DNA of 64,000 nucleotides, taken from the NCBI RefSeq assembly GCF_000711695.1, contig NW_013546938.1, positions 1 to 64,000 of the forward strand, in the 5' to 3' direction. The DNA is from Tilletiaria anomala UBC 951. Lineage: Eukaryota; Basidiomycota; Exobasidiomycetes; Georgefischeriales; Tilletiariaceae. Position numbers and translations under genes: made by a program. Below the pieces are notes generated by a model. The model was not told where the DNA came from. It ran no database searches and worked only from the letters and a program-made list of their open reading frames with translations. Below are positions 20,053 to 30,660 of the stretch, one piece after another; position 1 is the stretch's first letter, and each line of letters opens with the position of its first letter.

Positions 20053-21222
20053 ATGCTGACACGCCACCTGTCTGGTTTGACACGACAGCGGGCGTTGGCC
20101 CACTTGGAAGCAGTTCTCGACTGGCCGGGTGAAGAAGACGCCACCACAACATCGAATCCGACGGATATTGAGAGTGGTGCAGCAGGCAGAGGGAAAGAAG
20201 CGCATGCTCAAGCTTCCGCTGTATCAGATCTCCAGACTGCAACTCAAGAACCTTCGCGGGTTACCCCGTCCAATACGCTTATCTTTGCGTCTTTACCACC
20301 TGAATTCTTCGACACGCCCGAACTCGCGCGTGCGCTTCTCGATTTGTTGCATGCGTATGGCAAATTGCTGAGCTACCTACCGCTGCCGCTATTCGGACGG
20401 GCGGTCGTAGCTTACGAAGAGCTAGAAGCAGCAAAACGAGCGAAGGAGAAGTTGGATCTGCTCTTGTTACCCTTCGAGGACGAATCGGAAGAAACAGTGC
20501 TGGCGGACGAGGCACGGTACAGCAAAAGTGCCGACTACGCTTCAGGGGCCTCGGGCAAGCACAGCTATGACACATTGCGCGTCTACTACGGACCTTCTTC
20601 CTCCGAGATCTTTTCTGGACGAGAGTCTGCGTCAAAGGCACTGGGCGTGCCCATCACCGATCGAAATTTCCTCATTTCTCCACCCGGCAGCCCGCCGGTG
20701 GGCTGGGAGCCGATCGTAGAGGATCCGCCAAATCAAGATACACTTGCCGACGATCTCATTAGAGCACTAGGGCAGCTGCGAGATTCCGGCGCTAATTTGG
20801 AGGACCATAGGCCTAAGCCTCTATCAGGTGATGGGGGTGAGGATGATCAGAAAGGACGCACGACACCGACCGAGGACAGTGAAGAACAGCAAGCGGCATT
20901 GGCGGCTCCGAGACTCGCATCAGCGCAACCTGCTGTAATCATTCCGGCAATGGGCGCAATGCCAGGGGTCAGCGTCGAGGCATTCGACGGTGCAGAGGAC
21001 GGAGACAGGCAAACCGCCATCACGTCTGGGGGTAAAAAGTATATGGGCGTCTCCATCAGCAGCGTCAAGGCTACTGTGGAGAGCATGAGGAGTAATCGCA
21101 GTCGCAGTGGATCCAATGCTTCGCTTTTGTCCGTCGAAGATGCGCAAACTGGTTTGGGCGGTGGCGGTGCCAGCTCATTTGGGAAGATCACACCGACAGC
21201 GCGACCACCGCTCGCACCGTAA
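20053..21222 (+). CDS. Calcipressin (regulator of calcineurin, RCAN/Rcn1 family)
   Basis: Intronless frame of 389 residues. Calcipressins bind the calcineurin catalytic subunit and tune Ca2+ signalling. An RRM-like domain is visible from about residue 75: NTLIFASLPPEFFDTPELA, GKLLSYLPLPLFGRAVVAYE and, after a linker, YDTLRVYYGP. The diagnostic LISPPGSPPVGWEP motif follows (about residues 215-230), continuing PIVEDPPN. Near the C-terminus PAVIIP and PGVSVE resemble PxIxIT-type calcineurin docking sequences. The C-terminal tail is longer than in animal RCANs and Ser-rich (SNRSRSGSNAS). Gene neighbours on both sides are unrelated in function. Confidence 0.9.
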   Translation: MLTRHLSGLTRQRALAHLEAVLDWPGEEDATTTSNPTDIESGAAGRGKEAHAQASAVSDLQTATQEPSRVTPSNTLIFASLPPEFFDTPELARALLDLLHAYGKLLSYLPLPLFGRAVVAYEELEAAKRAKEKLDLLLLPFEDESEETVLADEARYSKSADYASGASGKHSYDTLRVYYGPSSSEIFSGRESASKALGVPITDRNFLISPPGSPPVGWEPIVEDPPNQDTLADDLIRALGQLRDSGANLEDHRPKPLSGDGGEDDQKGRTTPTEDSEEQQAALAAPRLASAQPAVIIPAMGAMPGVSVEAFDGAEDGDRQTAITSGGKKYMGVSISSVKATVESMRSNRSRSGSNASLLSVEDAQTGLGGGGASSFGKITPTARPPLAP

Positions 21223-21276
21223 GAATAACGCAGCTACATACTCGAGTTATAATGTATTCCTTGTATTAGAAAGCAG

Positions 21277-22460
21277 TCACAGCACTTCATCGTCTTCCTC
21301 CTCTTCGTGCCGCATGGAGACGGTGACGCCCTGGTCATGCTCATGACCTCCATCTGCTTCCTGTTCCTCGTCTTCCTCTGCTATACTCTCATGGCGCTGC
21401 CGCGGCGGCCCATCTACCATTCTGCGCACTCCATTCTGCGTTGGCGTTGCATCGGCGTCCTGCGTGAACGCCCCGACAAACCCCATCCGCGGCGTTGCTT
21501 GGATGCCTGCAGCTCCAGAGGCAGACACATTGCCATTGACGTCGTCACCGGCGGCAGCCATCTCGAGCGCTTGCGCGTGCGCCGCCTCGCTCGGCTTGGG
21601 TATGCGATGGAGCAAGCCATAGCCAACTCCACAGCCTAGGAGACCTTCGCCGCCCCACTCGCGATTGGGAACGATGATGACCTCCCGAGTGTGATCGTAA
21701 TCTGAATTGTAAACATAGAGCCGTAGTGCCTTGTCGACGTGGCTCTCAATCAGCTCGTAAAAATCGCCTTCGCCGCGCAGAGCTCCGCCCGTCCAGCCAA
21801 TAATGAAGTCGCCATACGGTACCAGTCCCGCGGATTGCGCTGGGGAGCCCTCGAGGATCTCGAGGATATGCCATACATTCGAAAGCGAATGCGACGGATC
21901 GCAGAAGCGCAGCGAGAGTCCGAGCAGGGAAGGCTGTGCTTCTGATGCTAATGATGAGGATCCGCCCGACGACCATACCCGCGATGGCACAATCGGTACA
22001 TCTCGGAGCTCTTGTCGTTTGGAGTTCCAGACGTTCAAAACGACTTGCGTCCCTTCCCGCTCCTCTAGACTCTTCCATGCGCCCAATCCCGACGAGCCTC
22101 CTGGCCCGTCTTTACCCGCACCGTCATTTGAATCATTTGCTGCTTCGAGCGTCACTCCGTCAATCCCGACGCAAAAATCAAAGAACGGTTCTCTGGAGGG
22201 GATTCAGCAAAAGCACATACAAATGTGTCAGCCTGGAATTGCCACGACAAGACTTGAAGTATCGCGTTTACGGTGGACGTACATCCCCGCATTATGGGCA
22301 GGGGAGCCAGCAGCAACCCTGACGACGTGATATCCAGACCGTGGGGCTGTGAAGAGTCGAGTGATACACGCATGAGCAGGCAAACTCGTTGCAGATGGCC
22401 GAACCACAGGCTCATTGACTCACCTTCGGACTCGTCCAGCCGCGATTCGGACGCACCCAT
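21277..22460 (-). CDS. Golgi reassembly-stacking protein (GRASP, Grh1-like)
   Basis: Golgi/ER-exit-site tether with tandem PDZ-like GRASP domains. Exons 22460-22424, 22346-22283 and 22192-21277 give 338 residues. The two small first exons are supported because they rebuild SGYHVVRVAAGSPAHNAG followed by IEPFFDFCVGIDG. The second PDZ contains VWHILEILEGSPAQSAGLVP, YGDFIIGWTGGALRGEGDF and REVIIVPNREWGGEGLLGCG, diagnostic for the family. The protein begins MGASES, matching the MGxxxS/T N-myristoylation pattern, whereas budding yeast Grh1 is N-acetylated. The C-terminal third is low-complexity and ends acidic (EEEEDDEVL). Family members act in unconventional secretion and COPII tethering. Confidence 0.92.
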
Positions 22461-22916
22461 CGTGTACGGGAGATATCCACGATTCTAACACTTGCGCGCT
22501 TCTCCCACGCGTTGAATCCCTTTGCTTTCGTTTTTGCGGCAGGATATATGCTACACCAGCAAAGGGCCATCACCTTACTCCGGTGCGCAAATGGACGCAC
22601 AACGTGGAGCCGAGTCGATACAGTCAGCCATGAGTTGTGGTCGAGGTCGCGGCTAAAGCACTGATAGGGGAAGTCCAGAGTGGGCGAAAAGAGGGGAATT
22701 AGGGTTGTGTTGGCATTATGCGTCCTTTTAGTATGTAGGTTTTTTTGGCATGTGCACACGGCTGATAATAACCGACTACGGGAGATGATGGCTTTGGTAT
22801 ACAAACGAGCACCTATGAAGCAATGACTATGAACCTTCACCGGGCAACCCGCTCCCGCCTTCCCTGCTCATAAGGTTAGACATATCTTCGCTGCCATACA
22901 GTGTGGTCATATCTCC
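22461..22916. promoter_or_regulatory. Divergent promoter region of GRASP and COQ4
   Basis: 456-bp spacer without supported coding sequence. TTAGGGTT (telobox on the minus strand) lies at 22699-22706, followed by a short T run at 22740-22747. Confidence 0.35.
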
Positions 22917-23921
22917 ATGGCCAAGATGGTCCGTTCTTCCGTGCAGATCCTGTGGCAAACAGCTCGGCCAAACTGGGTCAACGCGTCACCATCTACGTTG
23001 ATCCGGTGCGCCGCCTGCAGGTACATATCCTCCTCCGCCACATCGTCTTTGTCAACGACCACTTCCTTGGGAGCAGGCACATCGCAGGAGCGGCAACCGC
23101 TGTATGAGGGACACATACATTTGTCACCCGTACAAAGGGCATTCATGGCCGTAGGGTCAGCGCTCGCTTCGTTTCACAAGCCCGCGCGAGCCGACATGAT
23201 CGCTGTCCTCTCCGAAGTCAGCGGCCAGGCATTCTTACCAAAACTCAGGGATCAGATGCTGCAGTCGGACGAAGGGCGCCGTCTTCTCATCCAAAGGCCA
23301 GCCATCAATTCGGAGACGGTCGATATGAACTACCTCAGAAGCTTGAAGGAAGGCACATTTGGGAAGGCGTACGTCGATTGGCTAGACTGGTGCGCCGTGT
23401 CACCGGACACTCGTGAACCGGTGAGCGATCTTGGCAATAAACGAAGCACGCTCTTCTCCCATGCTGATCACTCAAGCTGTTCCCAGGTGCGCTATATCGA
23501 TGACACGGAGCTTCGATATGTCATGCAGCGGTACCGTGAATCGCACGACTTTTATCACCTACTCTGCCGTATGCCGGTGTCACAGATGGGCGAGACGGTC
23601 GTCAAGTACTTTGAGGCCGCGCATTTCGGCTTGCCCGTCGCATATTTGTCTTCTATCGCTGGTCCAACGCGGCTCTCCATACAGGAGCTCAGCCTCTTGC
23701 CGCGACTCGTCAGCTGGGCGACGAACTTGGGCAGGACAGCCAGACCGCTGATCGGTGTATATTGGGAAGAGAAGTGGGAATTACCTTTTGATCAGGTCAG
23801 GAAGGATCTCGGCATGACAGAACCTCCCACCACCTTGCCATACGAGCCGCGTCGAGGCAAGTCACGCAAGCCGGCTTGGCCGACTCGAATCGTCGAGGCG
23901 CAAACGTCGAGCAGATCTTGA
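22917..23921 (+). CDS. COQ4: Ubiquinone biosynthesis protein COQ4
   Basis: Inner-membrane-associated subunit of the coenzyme Q synthome. Exons 22917-23420 and 23487-23921 give 312 residues. The N-terminus is basic and Ser/Thr-rich, as expected of a mitochondrial presequence. Conserved blocks are YEGHIHLSPVQRAFMAVGSA, GTFGKAYVDWLDWCAVSPDT and, after the intron, VRYIDDTELRYVMQRYRESH with the metal-binding HDFYHLL (first His near 188) and a Glu 12 residues after the second His. The 66-nt intron (23421-23486) keeps the frame open, so naive prediction would read through it; removing it restores the conserved REPVRYIDD junction. Confidence 0.95.
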   Translation: MAKMVRSSVQILWQTARPNWVNASPSTLIRCAACRYISSSATSSLSTTTSLGAGTSQERQPLYEGHIHLSPVQRAFMAVGSALASFHKPARADMIAVLSEVSGQAFLPKLRDQMLQSDEGRRLLIQRPAINSETVDMNYLRSLKEGTFGKAYVDWLDWCAVSPDTREPVSDLGNKRSTLFSHADHSSCSQVRYIDDTELRYVMQRYRESHDFYHLLCRMPVSQMGETVVKYFEAAHFGLPVAYLSSIAGPTRLSIQELSLLPRLVSWATNLGRTARPLIGVYWEEKWELPFDQVRKDLGMTEPPTTLPYEPRRGKSRKPAWPTRIVEAQTSSRS

Positions 23922-23982
23922 ACAGCGCAAGGAATGTGACAATATTAAAATGACCTGTATTCTACCCACACATTCGCATGTA

Positions 23983-26369
23983 TCACGACAACAAACTCCT
24001 CTGCGAGCTTCGCAAAAGTTGTAAAACCTTGGACTGTCTCTTCTGGCGGACCAACGAATCACGCGCAGATCTAAGCGAGGATCGTGCACGCATGGAGACC
24101 TTAGCCCCGAAGATACCTGGGGAGCTAGGACTGTTGCTAGTGCGAGACTCGGGCGTGTACGATGTCCTCGAAGACGCCCCGCGCCCACTGGTGCTGCTGG
24201 TCGATGCGACTGATGTCCGCAGACCGGAGGAGTGGGAGCTCCTCGGCGCGTCTGACCCGGTCTCATCGTCAACATCGTCGTCAAGAACGATCGAGAACGC
24301 CTTCTTTCGGACCAGAGGTGAGATTTCTTTCTCTGGGCTGGTGAGTGGGCTGGTCGCGCGCCTTGCAATACCAACACGCTTCTCCGGCAATCTTGCAGCA
24401 GGCCTCAACTGTTTCTTTGGCGCCGCCGCGGCTTTATCAGGGTCTGCTGTCGAAGGCCGCTTGCGGGAAGGAGGGCATGCAACCGCCTTGGGGGAGGGTA
24501 GATTCGGTTCTCGAAGTTGCTTTTCCGAATCGGAACTGATGCTGATATCGCCTTCATGAAGACTGGACGAACTGAGAGGCACTCCAGGAGGAAGTCCAGC
24601 TTGCCACTTGTCCACGCGAGCGCTTCGGCCGACCTTGCGTTCAGTCTTATCACGGCCTAAGGTCTGTACCGTTTTCATCGCATGAGCCCGTTGGCTAGCC
24701 TTGCCGCCAATCTTGGCAACCGCGGCAGAAATGCTCTTCGCTGCATCATTGAGAACGCCAGCGGATAACTTGACCGCTTTGTCCAGCAGATGCGACGCTC
24801 TTGAAGCTGAGCTTTTCCGCTTCTTCTTACTCTTCTTGCTGCTCTTCTTTTTGTCTTCGACTGCTGATGGCTTCAAAGCCTTTTTTCCGCCGAGCACTCC
24901 TGAGCAGTTCTCTGACCCGCAATGACAAGTGATCGGGGTACCCTTGTCGGTCACTTCACCATCCATGCTGCGAGTAACAAACATGGACCAGCCTGCGGAA
25001 TGAACACTTGGTGAGACACAGCCAATGGACCGATGTACGCATGGATTCGACTTACCATAGTCATACGTGAGTTCTTCCCCCGCCTCGATGTCACGACTAG
25101 CAAAGAGACCAATCTCGAATTCGGCTTTGAGCTGCTCGCCAGTCCCGCATATGATCCACTTCTGCATGTGACAGTTTGGATCACACTGTAAGAACAAGCT
25201 TCAGAAATCAATACATTCATTCGCACATCTAGCATTCGGAAGGGACTCACACTGTGGTTGGCAAATCTGGTTCGATTGCCCTTCATTCCACTGTCTAGCA
25301 CCTCGCCCGCGGCTGCGTCGTAATCCAATAGGTAAAAGTTCCCTTTCTCTTTGTAGATATTCACGGTTCGTCGCGTTGCCTCTGGCAAGTCGATAATCTC
25401 TCCGCGGTATTCGTCGACTAATTGACCCTTCTTGAGCGGCTCTTTCGTTTTGAGGCCAAACCCCCGTTTACCGCACTTCGGCGCAAAGAAGCGGCGGTTA
25501 GCATCACATAGTCCCATCGGGAAGGGGAATCTTCGACTCACTTTGACGACTTCACACTTTGGTGGTACTCGTACTCCAAGGCGCTGATTCGTGCAATTTT
25601 CACCGCATGGGCAGGTCTTGGGATCGCAGATGTACTGCATCAGCCGATTCATGCACTCATCCCTGCATCGCGAATCGGGCTTGCACTGGCACACGGCCGC
25701 ATTTGCTTGCAGCTTGCGCCGTGAGGTATATTGATTCCGTGGAATCTCTCTGTAAGGCTCCGGCTTGGCCTTCGCGTCCAGTCGTGCACGCACTGCCTCC
25801 TCCTCTTCAAGAAAGTATTCGGGGAGCAGGAAGTCGGCGCGACGTTGGAGAAGATGCTCGCCCCAGTGAATGGGAAATGGAAGAGCAGGCCCTTTTTCGG
25901 GCTTTTGTGCACACGAACGCGTTTTGATGCCACCGCGTGGTGCAGGTTGCTTGTGCAATTCCTTTGCTGCCCTTGCCGCCTCGCGTACCCGGGTTCTCAT
26001 GTCCCGGACTGGCTCGGCTGACCCGGCTTTCCCCATTTTGGAGTCCGTGTTGTCGCTACTGGTAGTGAAGTCTGCCGATCCAATCTTGTAGTCGTTCGAG
26101 TACATGCCGCTCAGAATGAATGTCTGCCGCATACGACAGAGCCACAGGTCAGTGACCAACCGTCAAGTCGGACAAAGTGGTGTCGGTCTCCCTTGATTTA
26201 CCTTTGCCTTTTTCTTCTGATGCTTCTTGTCGGCCACGTCGGCCCCAGCACCCTCCGTGCGTGCTTCACTGGAAGCCTCTTCTTGGGATTTAGGTTCATC
26301 ATTGGGCTTCATCTCGCTGGGCTGTTTCGAGCTAGTCTCTGATCGTAGCCGTTTGGTCGCGCGAGTCAT
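23983..26369 (-). CDS. SET-domain histone methyltransferase, Ash1-like (H3K36 type)
   Basis: Exons 26369-26202, 26123-25251, 25185-25056 and 24992-23983 give 726 residues. The AWS domain is at about 190-235 ([28 protein letters not shown]), the SET domain at about 250-395 ([30 protein letters not shown] joined to [19 protein letters not shown]) and the post-SET at about 410 ([10 protein letters not shown]). This AWS-SET-postSET order is shared by Set2, NSD and Ash1; the absence of SRI and WW domains and the SET sequence favour Ash1. The C-terminal 300 residues are Lys/Ser-rich, with no PHD, BAH or bromodomain that I can see. The intron splits the catalytic NHSCxPN motif. An upstream extension without ATG cannot be excluded. 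Confidence 0.88.
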
Positions 26370-27157
26370 GGCAGCCTCTGGCGTGATCGTCTGTCGCGAC
26401 CTTTGCGACTGGCGGCGAGCTGGGATCACAGGCACGATGGAAACGTAAGTGTGGATTCCTCGTGTCCGTAGAATCTTACCCTACGGTGCGACAAGTGGCG
26501 ATACATAGGCTCTCTCTGCTTTTCCTAAGAACGAGACACACCTCAAGCTGTCTGGGAGAGATCAGGAAACTGCAACGAGTTACGAGACGCGTCGCAACTT
26601 GTGCGGACGACGATGTAAAAAGACGATAGTTCGTGACGCGCCGCCCGGTGGTGCACTCGACTATAGACACTCACGAGATCACAAGTACACTGCCGACCCA
26701 CCCTAGCCCCTCCCCCCCTCAACCTAACACATCCCAATGGCTCCCAGGCTCCAGCATCGACAAGTGGTGACAGACTGATGGTAGAGACCTCCGAAAAAAG
26801 AAAGAAAAAAATGGGGGAAGACAACGCCCAGGTCGACCCTGAGATGAGGGCGCACGCTTTACCGGCCCATTGGCAAGATGTGTCATGAGTAGAGGCCCCA
26901 TTCGTCCTTGCCTCCGAGGTCAGTGATTTGATAGAATGAGGGTGGAAGTGCTCCTGCAAGATGCGCACGCTCCAATTAGGCCAGAGAGCATGCCTGCCTT
27001 GGCCTCAGGGCCGTGTTTGCTTGTACGGAGAGAGATGTGGCCTGTACATATGCGGCCTCGAGACACGTTGCATCAATCCAATAACTTCCATGACCTTCCT
27101 CCTACCTCAATGATCATTAGATCACATTGTGCTGAAACTTCGATTTACACTGAGGAT
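26370..27157. other. Intergenic, upstream of the Ash1-like gene
   Basis: 788 bp between the stop of NDUFA9 and the start of the Ash1-like gene, both on the minus strand. It contains C-rich (26705-26720) and A-rich (26795-26812) runs but no gene or motif that I can support. Confidence 0.4.
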
Positions 27158-28578
27158 CTAGTCCACAACTCGGTATGGCTCCTTCTTCAAGCGCAACCCG
27201 CTGTTCTCGACCGGCTGCTCAAAGTAGAGGTGTGACCTGTATCGTCTGAGGTAGACGATCGCAATCTCCTCGAGCACATCCGGTTCGATGCCGAGGTCTG
27301 CCCAGCTCTTGGTTCCAGGCGCATCTGGCTTGTCGTCCATGTAGCGCCTCTGCAGCTCGTCAGGGCTGAGCATCTGCCACCAGGCAAGGTCTCCTACTTT
27401 TGCGGCCGCCGTTATAGCAAGTTTGGGGATGTTGACTGATTGGCGCACGATCTTGTTCATCGTGAGCGACTCGACCAAGTGCATCAGCTCGCTGATGGTG
27501 TAAGTCCGGTGATTAGCGAGCGAGAACGTCTGGCCAATGGCCGTGTTGTCGGCATCCATCATAAGTTCGAGGGCTTGGGCGACGTTGAGGGAGTGGGTCG
27601 GGCGCAAACGGGTCTGACCGTAGTTGATGTGCCATGTGATCGGCCACGAAGCAATACTGTTGAGAAGTCTGTCTTCGTGTCCATATAGCGGGCCCGGCCT
27701 AACAATAGTGGCGCCAGGGAAAGCAGCCCTCACGGCCTCCTCGCCTTCAGCCTTGGTACGCAGGAAGACGCTTTCTGAGTTGGCATCAGCATTCAAGTGA
27801 CTGACGTGGATGAATCGTGAGACGCCAGAAGCTTCTGCGACCTCTGCGATGCGCCGAGCCCCATCTCTGTTGACGTCGGCAAAAGAAAAGTTCCTGAAGA
27901 ACGAGAGTAATCGGGATCCGTCAGCACATGCTCCGCCTGCGACAGTTAGATGTATCGACTGACTTCGTCTCGTAAGCGCGCCCTGTAAGGTTGTACACGG
28001 TGTCCGAGTGCCGGAGGCACTCCTCGATCATGCCTTCGTCCCTGATGTCCCATTCCTGGTGACATGGTGCCAAATGCAATTGATAAGTTAGAATGCGAAA
28101 ACCAAGGGTAAAAGTATCACTCACCATCGGAACCACTTGTCCAAGATCACCCATGATTTTGAGGTGTCTCTTCTCATCCTCATCCCTGAATGGTACGATG
28201 ACCTGCGTACCTTTCTGAGCCAGTCGGCTCACGAGGTATCTGCCCAAGAAGCCAGTGCAGCCAAAGACTGTCGCAACATGCCCCGAGACAGAGTTCCTAG
28301 AGGTGCAAAGGGCAGGGCAGGTGACAGACAAAAGGTCAGACTAGTCCCCTCACGTCATACCGAGGCTGATATATCCCGCACCTTCCTCCACCGTATGGAC
28401 CAGCTTCGATGACCGGCTTGCCAGTCTTGCGCTTGATCGTAAGGTCGTGGCCGAACCGCCGCTGCTGGATCTGAAGGCTTGCGGCCCCGATGGATCCCAA
28501 AGTGGAAGAGGAGGCAGCCAGCACACTCCTGGGGCTGTTGCGCGCCAGAAGCGCACAACCGCTGCTGACGGACAGCAT
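27158..28578 (-). CDS. NADH:ubiquinone oxidoreductase 39-40 kDa subunit (NDUFA9)
   Basis: Accessory matrix-arm subunit of respiratory complex I with an SDR-like nucleotide-binding fold. Exons 28578-28382, 28296-28125, 28055-27964 and 27893-27158 give 398 residues. The N-terminus has a mitochondrial-type presequence (MLSVSSGCALLARNSPRS). Splicing rebuilds GGGRNSVSGHVATVFGCTG, the glycine-rich Rossmann turn, followed by FLGRYLVSRLAQ. Later motifs are VYNLTGRAYETKNFSF, GVSRFIHVSHLNAD, ATIVRPGPLYGHEDR and TYTISELMHLVE. The third donor (GTCAGT) is non-ideal but gives the only in-frame conserved join. Shares a 389-bp divergent spacer with the alpha/beta hydrolase at 28968. Confidence 0.93.
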
Positions 28579-28967
28579 TTTTTCTCGAGAGCGCCTGAGC
28601 AAGCTGCGATCGCGCAAGTGTGCGTGGCAGGTCTTCTGGAGCACAGGTCTAGATGTATCAATTGAGAAGAGATCCCGATTCTTCACAGGCGTTGGGGTAT
28701 GGTGGTGAATCTCGCTGCGCTGCCTGGCGCCCACAGGCGGAAGGACGCGTTTGCCAGACACTGGTGCAGTGCTGCCAGCTGAAAATCAGACCTCGACGAC
28801 CAGACCCACTACAACCTTACATCGGGCAGCCTGGTGTAGTCGATGTCACCCATTTAAACATCGCTCTCGAGACACTCAAGTGCTCAATCTTACGGATAGG
28901 ACACACCCCCACACATAGGACCTCGAAATAGAGAGAAAAGAGCTGCAGAAAGACCGCTTCCACTGTA
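28579..28967. promoter_or_regulatory. Divergent promoter region of NDUFA9 and the alpha/beta hydrolase
   Basis: 389 bp with no supported coding sequence. Both flanking genes start outward from it, so it must contain both core promoters. No motif stands out. Confidence 0.35.
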
Positions 28968-30220
28968 ATGCCAATCTTCAAGCCAGGAAAAAAGAAAGCC
29001 GCGGCGGACGGTCACGGATCCCGCGCCGGCAGCGGAAACAGCGTCGCACATGGTGAGGTCTTCAACAACGATGCTCCAGAGTATCAGCCACGCCGGATGG
29101 GCGAATCATCGAAGCAAGGCAAGAAGGCATTCAAGTACGGCGGCAGCATCTCCAAGACCGAGTTTGATATTGGTGGACTGCCGATCAATGTGTTCGGGAT
29201 GGACGAACTCACCCCGGTCTACTCTCGCGCCTCGGCGGCCCCGCCACCGCCCGTATGTGTGATCATCCATATGCACGGGCGGACAGGCAGCGCTAATAAT
29301 GAGGAGCATATTGCTAGACAGCTGTACGACCGCATAGATCGGTGTAAGCGGCAAACGACGTCTCAAGGCTACACAGGCCCGCAGAAGGACGTGCTGGTTG
29401 TGTCCTTTGATGCTCGGAATCATGGTCATCGGAAGACGAACGAGCTGGGCCAGAAAGGCTGGAAGGAGGACAACAAGCGTCATGCGATGGATCTTTACGC
29501 CATGTATGGTGAGCGTGTACTCTTATCAAATATCACTTCCAATCCTATTCGTGCTGATCGTATGCACGTGCAATCTGCGCCAGTCGGCACCGCTCGCGAT
29601 GTCAGTTTTCTGATTGACTTTCTCCCGGCCTATCTCTTCCCACATGACGAGCGAGTGGCCACCCAATGGGTCGCAACCGGAAAATCATTAGGTGGACATG
29701 CGGCTTGGAAAGTCCTTGCAGGTGAGCATGAGTTGAGTTGCCCCTTGTTCGACGAAAGCCTGCTGACAAAGGGAAATCTTTCACGGTTCGCAAAGATGAG
29801 CGCCGTGTCACCATTGGGGTCCCGTTCATCGGGATGCCAGACTACCTCAAGCTGCTTGCGCGGCGCACACAGAGCAACTTTGTGCCCAATGCTCCACCGA
29901 CGGTGCCCGGCGCACTGCGGCAGCTGATCGCGCAGATCGATCCCGCGCAGGCTCGCGGGTACGACTCGTTCGATCCTACAGTGAACCCTTTTTGGGACAA
30001 GAAAATCCTCGTTTGCTCCGGCGAAGAGGACCGGCTGGTGAAATGGGAGTATTCAGAAGAATTCCTCAGACGTCTGGTTGTGGAAGAACCGTCCGGTCCA
30101 AGAGGGGAGATGCAAGGTCTGAAGATCTTCAAAGAACCAGGTGTAGGCCACGTGGTGACTGAGAACATGATCGAAGAAGCTGGAGAATGGATTTGGAGCT
30201 GGGGCGTCTCAAGATGCTGA
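28968..30220 (+). CDS. Alpha/beta hydrolase fold protein
   Basis: Exons 28968-29508, 29584-29721 and 29796-30220 give 367 residues. The fold is indicated by CVIIHMHGRTGSANN (oxyanion HG region), VVSFDARNHGHRKTNELG, the nucleophile elbow ATGKSLGGHAAWK (Ser in GKSLG), CSGEEDRLVKWEYS with the candidate Asp and EPGVGHVVTENM with the candidate His. Thus the catalytic triad Ser-Asp-His seems complete. No signal peptide is seen; the first 60 residues are basic and low in complexity. Substrate is unknown; an esterase or acylpeptidase-like role is possible. The first intron (75 nt) keeps frame open, the second (74 nt) does not. Confidence 0.8.
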
Positions 30221-30660
30221 GTGTAGTATCGCCTCTTGCCTATTGTATCCGCGATGCTACCGCCACGGAGAGTGTCCGACAGTCACTCCGACTACGTTTG
30301 CGCATAACCAGCTTCAAGGAGGTTATCGTTCATTTGAGTCTGCAATGTGTTGAGTCGGGCAGCTGGTATGGTGTGTGAACGCGTCGCGACCCTGATTGCA
30401 TGGACGGGGGCAGCTCGCGCCGCTCGCGCGAAGAAGTCGCCCTCCGCATGTCGCGGGACGGAGGAGCGCACTCCGCACAGATGTTGCCATTGTCATTTAA
30501 ATTATTTTGTCGCCGCAATCTATCATCCCTACGCGACCTGCACCACGTTACCAACATCATGAGGTCAGTTCGCATCGCATTGCCGGTCGCGTTCCATGCG
30601 GGTGATGTGATTGCCCCCTACAATGCTTTCGCTTGGTGAATAAGAGCGAGAGGGAAAGGC
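30221..30660. other. Spacer between hydrolase and HRQ1
   Basis: 440 bp between two plus-strand genes; holds the hydrolase 3' flank and the HRQ1 promoter. GCTCGCGC-type repeats occur at 30411-30430 (CGCTCGCG). No gene seen. Confidence 0.35.
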
